Shown here: in pieces, positions 51,028 to 59,428 of the stretch
Layout of the letters: each line of letters opens with the position of its first letter
Position numbering within the stretch: the stretch's first letter is position 1
Assembly: GCA_002298785.1 (NCBI GenBank)
Contig: DBMR01000072.1
Span: 1-61,835, forward strand
Length of the DNA: 61,835 nucleotides
DNA from: Verrucomicrobia subdivision 3 bacterium UBA693
GTDB taxonomy: Bacteria > Verrucomicrobiota > Verrucomicrobiia > Limisphaerales > UBA8199
Direction: 5' to 3'
Made by a program: the position numbers and the translations under genes
Notes under the pieces: model-generated
Told to the model about the DNA's origin: nothing
Seen by the model: only the letters and a program-made list of their open reading frames with translations
Databases searched by the model: none

Positions 51028-53460
51028 ATGAGCCAAACTCGTTTTCAGTTGATTGTCCTGTTCTGCGCCGGTCTGGCGGGAGCTGCGTTGGCCCAATCGC
51101 CATCAGCAAATGGCGGCGTGGCGGAACCGCTCGCAATCATCCAGGGCGATGAGGATTTCGCGAAAGATCCGACGGCAGGGACGTGGCTTCCGATGGGAGC
51201 TGCGGCGAGGCCGTATGCTGGTCCTGGTGCCGGGCCTGTGGAGGAGGTGTTGAAATTGGTGCAAGGACGAATGCGGCTTTTGTGTTGCTGGTATGAGGGC
51301 TCCCGTCTGGTCGCCGCGCGAGCGTTTGCGGATGGCACGCTCCGAACCCAAAACAGCCGCTGGACCTGCCAGGTGCGCGGCAAGCGTCCTGAAGGAGAGC
51401 GGGGCGCTCTGGGGTTAACCGTTACTTTTACGTTGGAGGAAGGGCACGCGAAATCTGCAGGCGTGGCGGTGGCGTTCGATTTTGCTCCTTGGAGCACGAA
51501 CAACTACGTGCTGATTCCCGCGTCGGTGTACAACGGCAATCGCAACCGCATCGAGGACCGGGGGTATTGCACCGGATTCAACGCGGAGGATTTCTATAAT
51601 CCCAATTTGCCGGTCACCCACGGCGACGTGCCGCGATTGTCGCTCGAGCCTGGGCTGCGATCCAAGTTCGAGGTGAGTGCCTGCAATGCCAGCACGCCGG
51701 CGATTTGTGTTTTCAATCCCCGGTCTCAACACGGCTGGATCTTGCTGGCAGAGCAGGGGATTCGCCGCGGTACTAATGGAATCGTCGACCATGCGTTTTG
51801 CCTTGAGGAGAATGCGGATCGGTCCCGGGCCACGTGCGTGGTCAGCGCACCCGGCGTGCGCGAGCGGCAACCGGCTTTCATCGCCGGATTCAACCCCAGT
51901 CCCGACCGCGGCCAGGATTGGAAGGCTGGTGACACCGTCACGCTGCGCTTGCGCATGCACGCTTTTGCCACCCGGGGCTTGCCGGGTCTTTTCGAGAAGT
52001 TCATGACCGTTCGCAAGGCGGTAACGGGTCCGAACCATCCGCGCCAACTCCTCCCGTTCAGTGAAGTTACACGATTGATGACCGTGCGGACCGATGCCCG
52101 TTGGCGCGTTGGCACCGGCGGTCAGTATTATTCGCCGGAGAATTCGACGGATGTCTGCCTGGGCTGGGTGGGTGGCCTGATGAACACGTTCCCCATGCTT
52201 GCGCTCGGGGACGGGTTCCATCGCGAGCGGGTGATTCGGACTTTCGACTTTATTCTACCTGCCGCTTCGGGGCGATCGGGGTATTTTTGCGCCGCGGTTC
52301 ATGCTGATGGTCGGGCGGGTGGCCGGGATTGGTATGTACAACAGCCGATTGTGCTGACGCGCCAGAATGCTGATGTGCTTTACTGGACGCTGAAGCAATT
52401 CATGCTGCTGAAGGCGCAGGGGCATGGAGAGGTGATCAAGCCTGTTTGGGAGCAATCGATCCGTAAGTTGGCGCAAGCTTTCGTGAAAACGTGGAAGCGC
52501 TATGGCCAATGGGGCAATTACGTCAATCACGAGACTGGCGAGATCGCCATCTATAACTCCACCAGCGGGGCGATGGCGATCGGCGGGCTTACCCTGGCGT
52601 CTCAATGGTTTAATGAACCTGAGTTTCTGAGGACGGCGGGAGCAGCGGCTGATTATTATTACCGGAACGACTTCGTCCAGAAGGGATTCACTTACGGAGC
52701 GTGCTCGGACATCATGCAGAACGCCGATTACGAAACCACCGCCGGATTAATGACCTCGCTGATGGCGCTTTACGAGGTGACTGGCGAGCGGCGATGGCTG
52801 GAGAAATCCCGGCAATTGGCCAACCTTTTGGCCACTTGGGTGGTCTCCTACGATTACCAGTTGCCGCCGGGGACTGAGCTCGAAAGGCTCGGCGCAAAAT
52901 TAGCCGGCGTCGTTTGGGCCAGCACGCAGAACAAACATGGCGCCCCTGGGCTGTGTACTTCCTCCGGGGACCCGCTGTTCAAGATCTACCGGACCACCGG
53001 CGACCGCCGTTATGCCGAGTTGATGCGGGACATCGTTCACGCTCACGCGGAGGGAATCAAACCGAACGGCGAAATCACCGAGCGCTTGACGTATTGCGAC
53101 GCCGATAGTCGTGGTACGCGTGGGGACGGTTCAACCGGTTGGTGTGAGTTGAACGGTATGCTCATGGCAATGGAGTTGCCGGGCATCTACCTCCGCACGG
53201 ATCGCGACGAGTTGTTTGTGTTCGATCACGTGGACGCCCGGATCCTGAAGCGCAGCCGGGCGGGGGTGACGATTTCCGTTTCCAACCCGACCCCGTTCCC
53301 CGCTGCGGTTAAGATCCTGGTCGAATCCGCGAGGCAAGCACGCCGGCCTCTCGGCTTGACGGCCTTTCGCAAGTGGCCCACGACGACCATTCCACCGGGC
53401 GAGACCAGGACTATTCAAGTCACGCCAGACGGCCAACTTGTACCTGCCTTGCAGAATTGA
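51028..53460 (+). CDS. Exported protein with a helical-barrel glycosidase-like core
   Basis: The 810-residue product has a signal peptide ending near ALAQS. Its first 350 residues are beta-rich; the middle (about 380-680) alternates helices with aromatic and acidic residues (GKWRVGTGGQYYSPENSTDVCLGWVGG, YVNHETGEIAIYNSTSGAMAIGG, QNADYETTAGLMTSLMALYEVTGERRW) in the style of (alpha/alpha)6 glycosidases, and the last 100 are beta-sandwich. I cannot name a family or the catalytic residues. The gene starts six bases after the mannosidase-like stop, so it is probably part of the same unit. Confidence 0.6.
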   Translation: MSQTRFQLIVLFCAGLAGAALAQSPSANGGVAEPLAIIQGDEDFAKDPTAGTWLPMGAAARPYAGPGAGPVEEVLKLVQGRMRLLCCWYEGSRLVAARAFADGTLRTQNSRWTCQVRGKRPEGERGALGLTVTFTLEEGHAKSAGVAVAFDFAPWSTNNYVLIPASVYNGNRNRIEDRGYCTGFNAEDFYNPNLPVTHGDVPRLSLEPGLRSKFEVSACNASTPAICVFNPRSQHGWILLAEQGIRRGTNGIVDHAFCLEENADRSRATCVVSAPGVRERQPAFIAGFNPSPDRGQDWKAGDTVTLRLRMHAFATRGLPGLFEKFMTVRKAVTGPNHPRQLLPFSEVTRLMTVRTDARWRVGTGGQYYSPENSTDVCLGWVGGLMNTFPMLALGDGFHRERVIRTFDFILPAASGRSGYFCAAVHADGRAGGRDWYVQQPIVLTRQNADVLYWTLKQFMLLKAQGHGEVIKPVWEQSIRKLAQAFVKTWKRYGQWGNYVNHETGEIAIYNSTSGAMAIGGLTLASQWFNEPEFLRTAGAAADYYYRNDFVQKGFTYGACSDIMQNADYETTAGLMTSLMALYEVTGERRWLEKSRQLANLLATWVVSYDYQLPPGTELERLGAKLAGVVWASTQNKHGAPGLCTSSGDPLFKIYRTTGDRRYAELMRDIVHAHAEGIKPNGEITERLTYCDADSRGTRGDGSTGWCELNGMLMAMELPGIYLRTDRDELFVFDHVDARILKRSRAGVTISVSNPTPFPAAVKILVESARQARRPLGLTAFRKWPTTTIPPGETRTIQVTPDGQLVPALQN

Positions 53461-53633
53461 GTCTGGGCGAAATCCGGGTCTCCCTGAATTCGGAAAATAC
53501 CACACACTTTTACTGCTTGCGGTGGCTGGGGGGCGGTGGTTCACTCGGAATCCATGAAGGCCCTTCCCCAACTGCTCGTCTCGCTCGGGCTCCGGGATTT
53601 CGTTCCAAGACCTTATCCTTCTGTAAAACGCCT

Positions 53634-53972
53634 ATGAACGCAGAACAAAGCTCATCTTCTTCCGTGGTCGAAGATTCGTCGGAGAAATCCGCAGCTCTGG
53701 ATCAACTGACGCGCGTGAGGATCTTTCTTGGGATTCAGGGGTTCTTTCTGGTCGTTTCCGTGTTTACGGGCGGATTCAACTTCAAGCTGTGGTCGATGCT
53801 CGACACCGCGCTGATGATTCAATCGATCGGCATCACCGCGTTGGTGGTGGTGCTGGAAGAGGTCAAGCATCGGCGGCTGGCCTTCCGGGTGGCCATTGTT
53901 CTGTATCTGCTGGCCGTTTTTGATATGGGCATCAACGTCTGTATCTCTGGCGTGGTGGGTTGGCGGCAATAG
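53634..53972 (+). CDS. Small three-helix membrane protein
   Basis: From the ATG at 53634 the protein has 112 residues. A Ser/Glu-rich N-terminal tail of about 25 residues precedes three hydrophobic segments: FLGIQGFFLVVSVFTGG, LMIQSIGITALVVVL and VAIVLYLLAVFDMGINVCI. No family is recognised. About 170 bases separate it from the previous stop, and its own stop lies eight bases from the converging gene. An upstream frame to 53373 overlaps the previous gene and is not favoured. Confidence 0.55.
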   Translation: MNAEQSSSSSVVEDSSEKSAALDQLTRVRIFLGIQGFFLVVSVFTGGFNFKLWSMLDTALMIQSIGITALVVVLEEVKHRRLAFRVAIVLYLLAVFDMGINVCISGVVGWRQ

Positions 53973-53980
53973 CCGGGAGG

Positions 53981-56263
53981 TTAGCGCCCCAGTTCGATCA
54001 CGCGGAAATCCTTCGCCGGGATGGTGATGGTGGAGTTGAAATGGTGCCCGGAGAATCGACCGAGCTGCTTCCGGATGGATTGTGTGGCATCGAAAACGGC
54101 GCCGCGCGCCGGCAGGGGATAGTCGGGGCGCGCAAGCGTTAAGGGCACGGTTTGAGGTGAGTCTGCAAGATTTGCCAGAAACACCGCGAGGTTGCGATCG
54201 TTCGCCAGCCAGGCGGCGGCGAGCACGGTTTGGCTGGATCCTTCGAACTCCGTCACGGAACCTTGTTGGCCGGCATAGATGGAAAGCCGCGAGAGCGGCA
54301 GTCGCATAGGAGTGGTGTTCCATTGAGGCGGGCGCAGGAACGTGCCATGCAGCAGGTATTTCAGGTGGTGTTGGCGGAGCCGAGCCAGCTTCAGGACGTA
54401 ATCGATTTCCTCGCGGCGCTCGACAAGTTGATTGGGTAGGAAGTTGGCCAGGGCTGGTTGCTGGCCCCACAACCAGGAACGCGCCTGTTCGAGCATGAAT
54501 TGTTGCGAAAACTTGCGATCCAGTAACTTCAACTTTTCCTTCGGCGCGAACTCGGCGGGCCACAAGTCGTCGTATGGTGGGAACGTGAGTGAGGAGTAGT
54601 TGCCATAGAGAACGCTGTAGGGGTGATAGACCGCTTGAAAGAAAGGGATTGGTTCCCAGCCGTCATTCGGCGCGGCATAGCGTTCTTTGCTGACCTGCAA
54701 CGAGAGCATGAGATCCAGGTAAGGCAACCAGCCTTCGCTGCAGCCTTCACCCGCCAGCGCGATGGGATCACGCGGGCGTCCGGTCCCGTCCGGAGTAGTG
54801 CCCCTGGTTCGTTCCCGTAAATCCGTCGATAACTGGCGGAATCCCTCCACCCAGTAACGGCCGCCGCCGATCGGGTGTCCGTGTCTGGGATCGAAGCATG
54901 CCAGGCTGCTGCAGGCTTGATCCATATAGATGCCATCCACTCCGAGCTGTCGGAAAGCCGTATCCGCGAGCGACGCGTACTTATTTCGCCAGAACGGCGT
55001 GCTGATGCACATCGACGCGCACGGCAGTTTGGTAAAGGTGTTGTAAACTTCGGGATGAATGGTGCCATCGGATCCTTTGACGGCGAACTTGCTCGCTTCC
55101 TCCGCGTCCCAGCTTCGGGTGGTCATGCCCCACAACCGTTGATTCATGTAGACGATGGCATGAAGCTGCGTCGATTTAGCCTCAGCGAGCGCCTGGGTAA
55201 AGGCATCGGCTCCCTCCCGCGGGGGGAGGTATTCGGGAAAACCTGTATCATAGGCGCAACCGTGCCACCAATGCCAAAAGACGCTGACCGGCAATCCGAG
55301 TTCCTGCTGCAACGCGACCGCCGGAGCCAATACCTCGGGCGAACGGCCGCGATTCCAGACCCACAAGGCGGTATTGGTGACCCAGGCGGGGGACACGTTT
55401 TGCGTTAGGCGGCTTTGGCCGGCCCAAAACTGGTTCGTTGCCCAACTCCGGTAGCGTTCCGCTGCTGTAAACCAATCACCCACGAATGTTCCCAGCACTA
55501 CCTGGTACGGCAGCCGGTATCGTTCGCCCTCGCGATGTTCCGGCAGGTGCTGGCATTCGCAAATGATCTGTCCAAGCGTGTCTCCACGAAAGATGAAACT
55601 CTTCCGATACCCGTTGGTGTCATTGCAGGCGAGATACATACCCGGCCCTTGTTCCTGGTAAAAGGCCAGGCACTGCAATGAGGTGAGACCCGGATAATCC
55701 CACTCCAACCGGTTCGGTTTAGATCCCGCGAGCAACTTTCGAGGCTCGCGGCACAACTGCCCCATCCAAAGCGGCGCCGCCAATCGTTCATTCGCCTGCG
55801 GTCGAATTCCAGGCACCCGTGGATAATGAATCCGCTCGATACGTACACCGGGAGTATCTGAGACCTCGAAGTCCCATCGACTGGAAGCGGATTGAGGTTC
55901 CAAAGCAATCTCCGCGCTCACTGTTAGGTTCTGAAGGCCGCTGATATTGAAGCCGGACCAATCCAATCGCGCCCTCGATTCGGAAAGGTGCCGGAGTTGG
56001 AAATCGCCGGCCTCACCAGGATGCACCGTCAATTTCTTACCGCTAACGGCGACTTCCATTTCCCACAGACCGAAGTTGTTTGTGGTTGCAACGACATGGT
56101 TCCATTGCGCTTTGCGGTCAGTGAATTCGGCGAACTGTCCATCCCGGCTTTGAAAACCCACTTCCAGCCAGCGATTCCGGAGTGCCGCAGGTTCAGCCTC
56201 GATGTTCGAAGCCAGCAACAGTCCAACCAAGGTGGCAACTCGGCACAACGAACGTGAACTCAT
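53981..56263 (-). CDS. Exported TIM-barrel glycosidase-like protein (DUF6259-like)
   Basis: The ATG at 56263 gives 760 residues; a frame reaching to 56704 overlaps the upstream gene and was rejected. A signal peptide (VATLVGLLLASNIEAEP) precedes a beta-sandwich of about 220 residues. A barrel follows with FWHWWHGCAYDTGFPEY, LHAIVYMNQRLWG and GVDGIYMDQACSS, whose Asp is a candidate catalytic residue, and a C-terminal beta domain. The layout is that of DUF6259 and GH31/GH36-like clans. The start lies four bases after the stop of the esterase-like gene upstream, so they are cotranslated. Confidence 0.7.
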   Translation of the reverse strand: MSSRSLCRVATLVGLLLASNIEAEPAALRNRWLEVGFQSRDGQFAEFTDRKAQWNHVVATTNNFGLWEMEVAVSGKKLTVHPGEAGDFQLRHLSESRARLDWSGFNISGLQNLTVSAEIALEPQSASSRWDFEVSDTPGVRIERIHYPRVPGIRPQANERLAAPLWMGQLCREPRKLLAGSKPNRLEWDYPGLTSLQCLAFYQEQGPGMYLACNDTNGYRKSFIFRGDTLGQIICECQHLPEHREGERYRLPYQVVLGTFVGDWFTAAERYRSWATNQFWAGQSRLTQNVSPAWVTNTALWVWNRGRSPEVLAPAVALQQELGLPVSVFWHWWHGCAYDTGFPEYLPPREGADAFTQALAEAKSTQLHAIVYMNQRLWGMTTRSWDAEEASKFAVKGSDGTIHPEVYNTFTKLPCASMCISTPFWRNKYASLADTAFRQLGVDGIYMDQACSSLACFDPRHGHPIGGGRYWVEGFRQLSTDLRERTRGTTPDGTGRPRDPIALAGEGCSEGWLPYLDLMLSLQVSKERYAAPNDGWEPIPFFQAVYHPYSVLYGNYSSLTFPPYDDLWPAEFAPKEKLKLLDRKFSQQFMLEQARSWLWGQQPALANFLPNQLVERREEIDYVLKLARLRQHHLKYLLHGTFLRPPQWNTTPMRLPLSRLSIYAGQQGSVTEFEGSSQTVLAAAWLANDRNLAVFLANLADSPQTVPLTLARPDYPLPARGAVFDATQSIRKQLGRFSGHHFNSTITIPAKDFRVIELGR

Positions 56264-56267
56264 AGCT

Positions 56268-57305
56268 TCAAGGAGATGACAGGTGTTTGACGAGGAACGC
56301 CTCCGCGACCGCTCTGGCCTCGGGCGGGTAGCGATGTCCCTGGCGATGGTTAAACAGCACCAGGTTCTCGGGTTTGCCGAATAATTGGTAAATTGGAAGC
56401 GCGGCGTCGACATATGCCTGGCTGCGATCGCCGTCCGCGGACTCACCGGCCAGTAGCAAAAAAGCTCGCGGAGCCACAAGGGCGAGTAATTGATGATGGT
56501 CGAGGGCGAATCCGGGCCGCCGGATTTTTTCGCCCAGATACCATTCCGCATCCCAATTGCTGAAACGCAGGCCAATACCCCCTTCGCTGGCGACGCCCGC
56601 ACGGTAGCGTTCATCGAACGCCATGGCATAGAGGACAGACTTGGCGCCCAGTGAGTGGCCAATGCATCCGATGCGCGACCGATCCACCTCCGGAAGCGAT
56701 TCAAGAAAATCCGCGGCGCGGACGGCGTCCCACAGCATTTGCGTCATGCCGGTCCAGTTTGTATGTGCCGTCCGAACCTTTGCCGCATTCCCTGCCCAGT
56801 CGGCGCCCTCGCGGTTAATGTAATTACGAGGGCACCACACGATGTAGCCATTCGTGGCGAAATGAACTCCCATTTGCTTTTCCTTGGGGTAATCGCGGTC
56901 CACACCTGCTACGGCTTTCGCCTGAGCGGGAGTGGTGGGATGAAAAACCACGAGCGCCGGCGCTCGGTGCTTCAGCGGGTTTGGTAGCAGCAGGTAACCG
57001 TCCGTGAAGATTCCTGGTTCTGATTGGTACCGCAGATAGCGCCTGGTGATTCCCGGTAAGTTTTCCGAAGAAATCACTTCCGTCCTTAAGGGCGGACGTT
57101 GCGTTGGCAAGACTCCGAGGATTTGGATCCACCCGGCCTTGAGATCAGCCCGGGTTGAGGCCCATTCCGTTCGGGAGGTGGTCGCGTGGAAACTCAGGGG
57201 CGTAAGCCCGTTGTTAGAAGCTATTTTCCCAGCGTCGGTGAGCATTGCGCTGAGCAGAAAAAGCGTAAACCAAAATTGCACGTGCGGCAATCTGCTTGCC
57301 GGCAT
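56268..57305 (-). CDS. Exported alpha/beta-hydrolase (acetyl-xylan-esterase or dienelactone-hydrolase-like)
   Basis: The ATG at 57305 gives 345 residues with a signal-like hydrophobic segment (FWFTLFLLSAML). The nucleophile Ser is in CIGHSLGAKSVLYAM, an acid lies in LLLAGESADGDRSQ and the His in NHRQGHRYP. Strand-and-turn TDGYLLLPNPLKHRAPALVVFHPT is typical of carbohydrate esterases related to acetyl-xylan esterases. It precedes the DUF6259-like gene by four bases. An ester-removing enzyme coupled to a glycosidase fits degradation of an acylated glycan. Confidence 0.8.
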   Translation of the reverse strand: MPASRLPHVQFWFTLFLLSAMLTDAGKIASNNGLTPLSFHATTSRTEWASTRADLKAGWIQILGVLPTQRPPLRTEVISSENLPGITRRYLRYQSEPGIFTDGYLLLPNPLKHRAPALVVFHPTTPAQAKAVAGVDRDYPKEKQMGVHFATNGYIVWCPRNYINREGADWAGNAAKVRTAHTNWTGMTQMLWDAVRAADFLESLPEVDRSRIGCIGHSLGAKSVLYAMAFDERYRAGVASEGGIGLRFSNWDAEWYLGEKIRRPGFALDHHQLLALVAPRAFLLLAGESADGDRSQAYVDAALPIYQLFGKPENLVLFNHRQGHRYPPEARAVAEAFLVKHLSSP

Positions 57306-57451
57306 CGGCTGCGGCAAGAATTTCTTTAGTCGAGAAATGGCCAGCACACCACTTCGACAGTGGAGTTTGACTGAATTGGCCAGCCCATGGACTTGCCGGC
57401 AGCTACCCGCATGGGGGTGCCGCGCACGGCGAGACATTCGTCTAGGGCCGA

Positions 57452-59227
57452 TTAGAGCCGGGCTTTAAGCAGTTCCCGCTGGAACACCAGTTCCTTGGGC
57501 AGGTGGGAGTAGAGCTTCATGAACAGTTCGTCCTGCATCATGAGTTCTTTGTGCCACTCCTCGTCCACAATGGCCTGAGCTTTCTCGAATTGTTCCTGGT
57601 TAAACCCGTCGAGGCCTTCCAGATCGAAACTACCCGGTCCGGGAACCCAACCCAACGCCGTTTCCACCGCGTCCGTCCGGCCATGGCACCGATCCGCAAT
57701 CCATTTCAACACGCGCATGTTTTCCCCGAAACCGGGCCAGAGGAATTTGCCGCTGGCATCCTTGCGGAACCAGTTGACGTGGAAAATGCGGGGCGGATGC
57801 TTGATCAGCCGGTGCATGTTGATCCAGTGGCGGAAGTAATCTCCCATGTGGTAGCCGGCAAACGGCAGCATGGCCATGGGGTCGCGACGCACCTGGCCGG
57901 CGCCGCCAACCGCGGCGGCTGTCATTTCGGAGCCCATGGTGGCTCCGATGTACACTCCATGCACCCAATTGAACGCCTGGTAGATCAACGGCATGGTGTC
58001 GCTGCGGCGTCCGCCGAAAATGATGGCGCTGATGGGCACGCCTTTGGGGTCGTTGGCCTCGGGCGCCAGCATGGGGTTGTTGGTCATGGGCGCGGTGAAG
58101 CGGCTGTTGGGATGAGCCGCCTTCTCCTTCGACTCGGGGGTCCATTTGTTGCCTTTCCAGTCCAGGCATTCGCTGGGCGGAGGACCGTCCTTGCCCTCCC
58201 ACCACACATCCAGATCCGGGGTCAACGCCACGTTGGTATAAATCGTGTCGTGGGAGATAGTCTCCATCGCGTTGGGGTTGGACTTGTAGTTGGTTCCCGG
58301 CACCACGCCAAAATAGCCCGCCTCGGGATTGATGGCGTAGAGGCGGCCGTCCGGGCCGGGTTTCATCCAGGCGATGTCGTCGCCGATGGTCCACACCTTC
58401 CAGCCCTTGAAACGGTCGGGGGGGATAAGCATCGCGAAGTTGGTCTTGCCACAGGCGCTGGGAAACGCCGCGGCTACGTAGGTCTTTTCGCCAGTGGGCG
58501 ATTCGAGACCCATGATCAGCATGTGCTCGGCGAACCAGCCTTCCTGCCGGCCCAGGTACGATCCGATGCGCAACGCCAGGCACTTTTTCCCGAGCAGCAC
58601 GTTGCCGCCGTAATTCGAGCCGACGGAAATGAGGACGTTATCCTGCGGGAAGTGGGCGATGTAACGGCGTTCGGGGTTTACATCCAGCATGCAATGCAGC
58701 CCACGGTTGAACTCCTCGCCGTCACCCAGTTCCTCCAGGGCTACTGTGCCCATGCGGGTCATGGTGCCCATGCTCAGGGCAACGTAGATCGAGTCGGTCA
58801 GTTCCACGCCGACTTTGGTCAGCGGAGATCCCGGAGGGCCCATCAGGTAAGGCACCACATACATGGTTCGCCCTTTCATGCTCTGATGCGTCATTCCGCG
58901 CAGCTTCGCATACATTTCCTTGGGGGCCATCCAGTTGTTGGTCGGACCGACCTCCTCCTGGTCCACGGTGCAAATGTAGGTCGATTGTTCAACCCGGGCC
59001 ACATCGTTCGGGTTTGAACGGTGATAGTAACAGCCCGGAAGTTTTTCCTGATTTAAGGGCAACAAGATACCGGCGGTCACCGCTTCTGCGAGCAACTTCT
59101 GGCGCTCCGCCTTGGAACCGTCACACCAATAAATCTGGTCCGGCTGGCACAGCTTGGCCATTTCGCCCACCCACGCGCGCACCGTTGGGTTGGTGGTGGT
59201 GCATTTGCCTGGTTCTTTATTAATCAT
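57452..59227 (-). CDS. pckG: Phosphoenolpyruvate carboxykinase, GTP-dependent
   Basis: The 591-residue protein matches GTP-PEPCK over its full length. The reactive Cys and P-loop are in FPSACGKTNFAML, the substrate-binding YGGN in SVGSNYGGNVLLGKKCLALR and the Mn/oxaloacetate region in WTIGDDIAWMKPG. It interconverts oxaloacetate plus GTP with phosphoenolpyruvate, CO2 and GDP at the start of gluconeogenesis. The start is the ATG at 59227. It has its own leader; about 200 bases to the divergent P-type ATPase hold an AT-rich patch but no motif I can assign. A gluconeogenic enzyme fits an organism living on polysaccharides and amino acids. Confidence 0.95.
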   Translation of the reverse strand: MINKEPGKCTTTNPTVRAWVGEMAKLCQPDQIYWCDGSKAERQKLLAEAVTAGILLPLNQEKLPGCYYHRSNPNDVARVEQSTYICTVDQEEVGPTNNWMAPKEMYAKLRGMTHQSMKGRTMYVVPYLMGPPGSPLTKVGVELTDSIYVALSMGTMTRMGTVALEELGDGEEFNRGLHCMLDVNPERRYIAHFPQDNVLISVGSNYGGNVLLGKKCLALRIGSYLGRQEGWFAEHMLIMGLESPTGEKTYVAAAFPSACGKTNFAMLIPPDRFKGWKVWTIGDDIAWMKPGPDGRLYAINPEAGYFGVVPGTNYKSNPNAMETISHDTIYTNVALTPDLDVWWEGKDGPPPSECLDWKGNKWTPESKEKAAHPNSRFTAPMTNNPMLAPEANDPKGVPISAIIFGGRRSDTMPLIYQAFNWVHGVYIGATMGSEMTAAAVGGAGQVRRDPMAMLPFAGYHMGDYFRHWINMHRLIKHPPRIFHVNWFRKDASGKFLWPGFGENMRVLKWIADRCHGRTDAVETALGWVPGPGSFDLEGLDGFNQEQFEKAQAIVDEEWHKELMMQDELFMKLYSHLPKELVFQRELLKARL

Positions 59228-59428
59228 GATTATTATTAGAGCCTGTTGACAAAGGACGCCATCATTTGCCTTCGCGGGGCGGAGAGTATGAAAGTGACGG
59301 GGGCATGGTCAATAGTGGGGTTAATCCAACGGGCGCCTATTTGATGAATACCTGACGCAAGTCAAGAGCCATCGGCGTCGGGGTGCCGGAAATCAAATTG
59401 CTTTTCGGTGGATTATTGTGAAGCTTTG

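Noticed and set aside
57503..59017. 504-codon plus-strand frame opposite pckG
   Set aside because: It is the antisense shadow of a highly conserved gene, rich in His, Arg and Val, with no family resemblance.
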